Positions 63,787 through 64,000 of a DNA stretch of 64,000 nucleotides are shown here, piece by piece. The number at the start of each line of letters is the position of its first letter. The stretch's first letter is position 1. This stretch comes from Phycisphaerales bacterium. GTDB taxonomy: Bacteria; Planctomycetota; Phycisphaerae; Phycisphaerales; UBA1924. The stretch lies in NCBI GenBank assembly GCA_905339235.1, contig CAJPFG010000007.1:62001-126000 (forward strand), written 5' to 3'. The notes below the pieces were generated by a model. The model had not been told where the DNA came from and did no database searches. It saw nothing but the letters and a program-made list of their open reading frames with translations. Position numbers and translations under genes: made by a program.

Positions 63787-64000
63787 ATGCCCGGTGTCAT
63801 CACAGACCATTCCTGCATCCGGTGCGGAAAGGCCATTCCCCGCGGCCAGGCCTTCGTTGATACCTCCGGGAAGTGGTGGTGCCGCGAGTGTTTCACCTCC
63901 CACGGCCTGCGCCAATCCAGCCCGCGGCCCGGTTCCCCGGGTGACGGCCCCATTGCCATCGAGGGCCCAAACTTCGCCGGCAAGACCCGCGCCCCGTGCC
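63787..64000 (+). CDS. zinc-finger protein, cut by the right edge
   Basis: 71 codons are visible and the frame is open at the edge. CIRCGKAIPRGQAF followed by WWCRECF gives a C-x2-C ... C-x2-C zinc site. A Pro/Gly-rich stretch follows. GGAG lies seven bases before the ATG, and TACTCT at 63761-63766 is a plausible -10 with a 14-base leader. Divergent from the lipoprotein gene. Confidence 0.55.
   Translation, partial: MPGVITDHSCIRCGKAIPRGQAFVDTSGKWWCRECFTSHGLRQSSPRPGSPGDGPIAIEGPNFAGKTRAPC

Overview
The window is 64 kb of GC-rich bacterial chromosome, densely coded on both strands. The organism is a diderm: it has a beta-barrel porin, a Lol-type ABC transporter, lipoproteins, KdsA for the lipid A/KDO core, and YidC. 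A member of the Planctomycetota, probably Phycisphaerae-like, fits best. The reasons are a 16S rRNA gene with no 23S or 5S beside it, a small family of membrane proteins built around a CPRCGYDL zinc ribbon, two ClpP genes, McsA/McsB, and large SPFH proteins in series. This assignment is an inference; the 16S gene at 28230-29712 would settle it.

Layout. 1-4957 (minus): GH3-like protein (cut by the left edge), alpha/beta hydrolase, Lol-type ATPase and permease, and a secreted two-repeat protein. 5280-8176 (plus): leader peptide candidate, Ser/Thr kinase, metallophosphoesterase, zinc-ribbon membrane protein. 8446-9549 (minus): Fic protein with a palindrome in its promoter region. 9698-10729 (plus): a protein whose middle is a mosaic of short repeats. 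10787-15505 (plus): two more zinc-ribbon membrane proteins, glyA, a fourth zinc-ribbon protein and a secreted protein. 15450-18761 (minus): ECF sigma factor with a membrane partner, lipoprotein, two clpP genes. 19075-25845 (plus apart from one gene): phosphodiesterase, yidC, mnmE, clpS, serA. 25855-28005 (minus): YqaE peptide, medium-chain dehydrogenase, HEAT-repeat lipoprotein. 28056-30210 (minus): a self-contained 16S transcription unit with promoter, long leader, boxA-like site, processing stem and terminator. 30349-34320 (minus): comF, mcsB, mcsA, rpmB, rpmA, secreted protein. 34461-39878 (plus): acetyltransferase, dnaA, PLD-type nuclease, DegT-type aminotransferase. 39889-49754: kdsA, universal stress protein, then porin, phoU, mfd, ComEA-like protein and a GH10-like protein. 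49838-50776: purC. 50779-60714 (minus): a six-gene operon of three SPFH membrane proteins, an ABC ATPase, its permease and a large anchored protein. 61111-64000: a divergent permease-like gene, a small membrane protein with a strong terminator, a cysteine-peptidase-like lipoprotein and the start of a zinc-finger gene.

Two signals run across the window. First, about fifteen genes, nearly all first in their transcription unit, have a hexamer TAnnnT (mostly TATCCT or TACGCT) ending 5-8 bases before the start codon and no Shine-Dalgarno sequence. Genes inside operons instead have SD sequences or ATGA overlaps. This is the expected signature of leaderless transcription, and I used it to choose several starts. 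Second, short elements with a seven-base period but different unit sequences occur in an intergenic gap (52828-52862), inside mnmE (23353-23394) and inside the mosaic gene (10391-10425, 10507-10541).

The best candidate for an undescribed system is the triple-SPFH/ABC operon at 50779-60714. I saw no tRNA, CRISPR array, insertion sequence or prophage.
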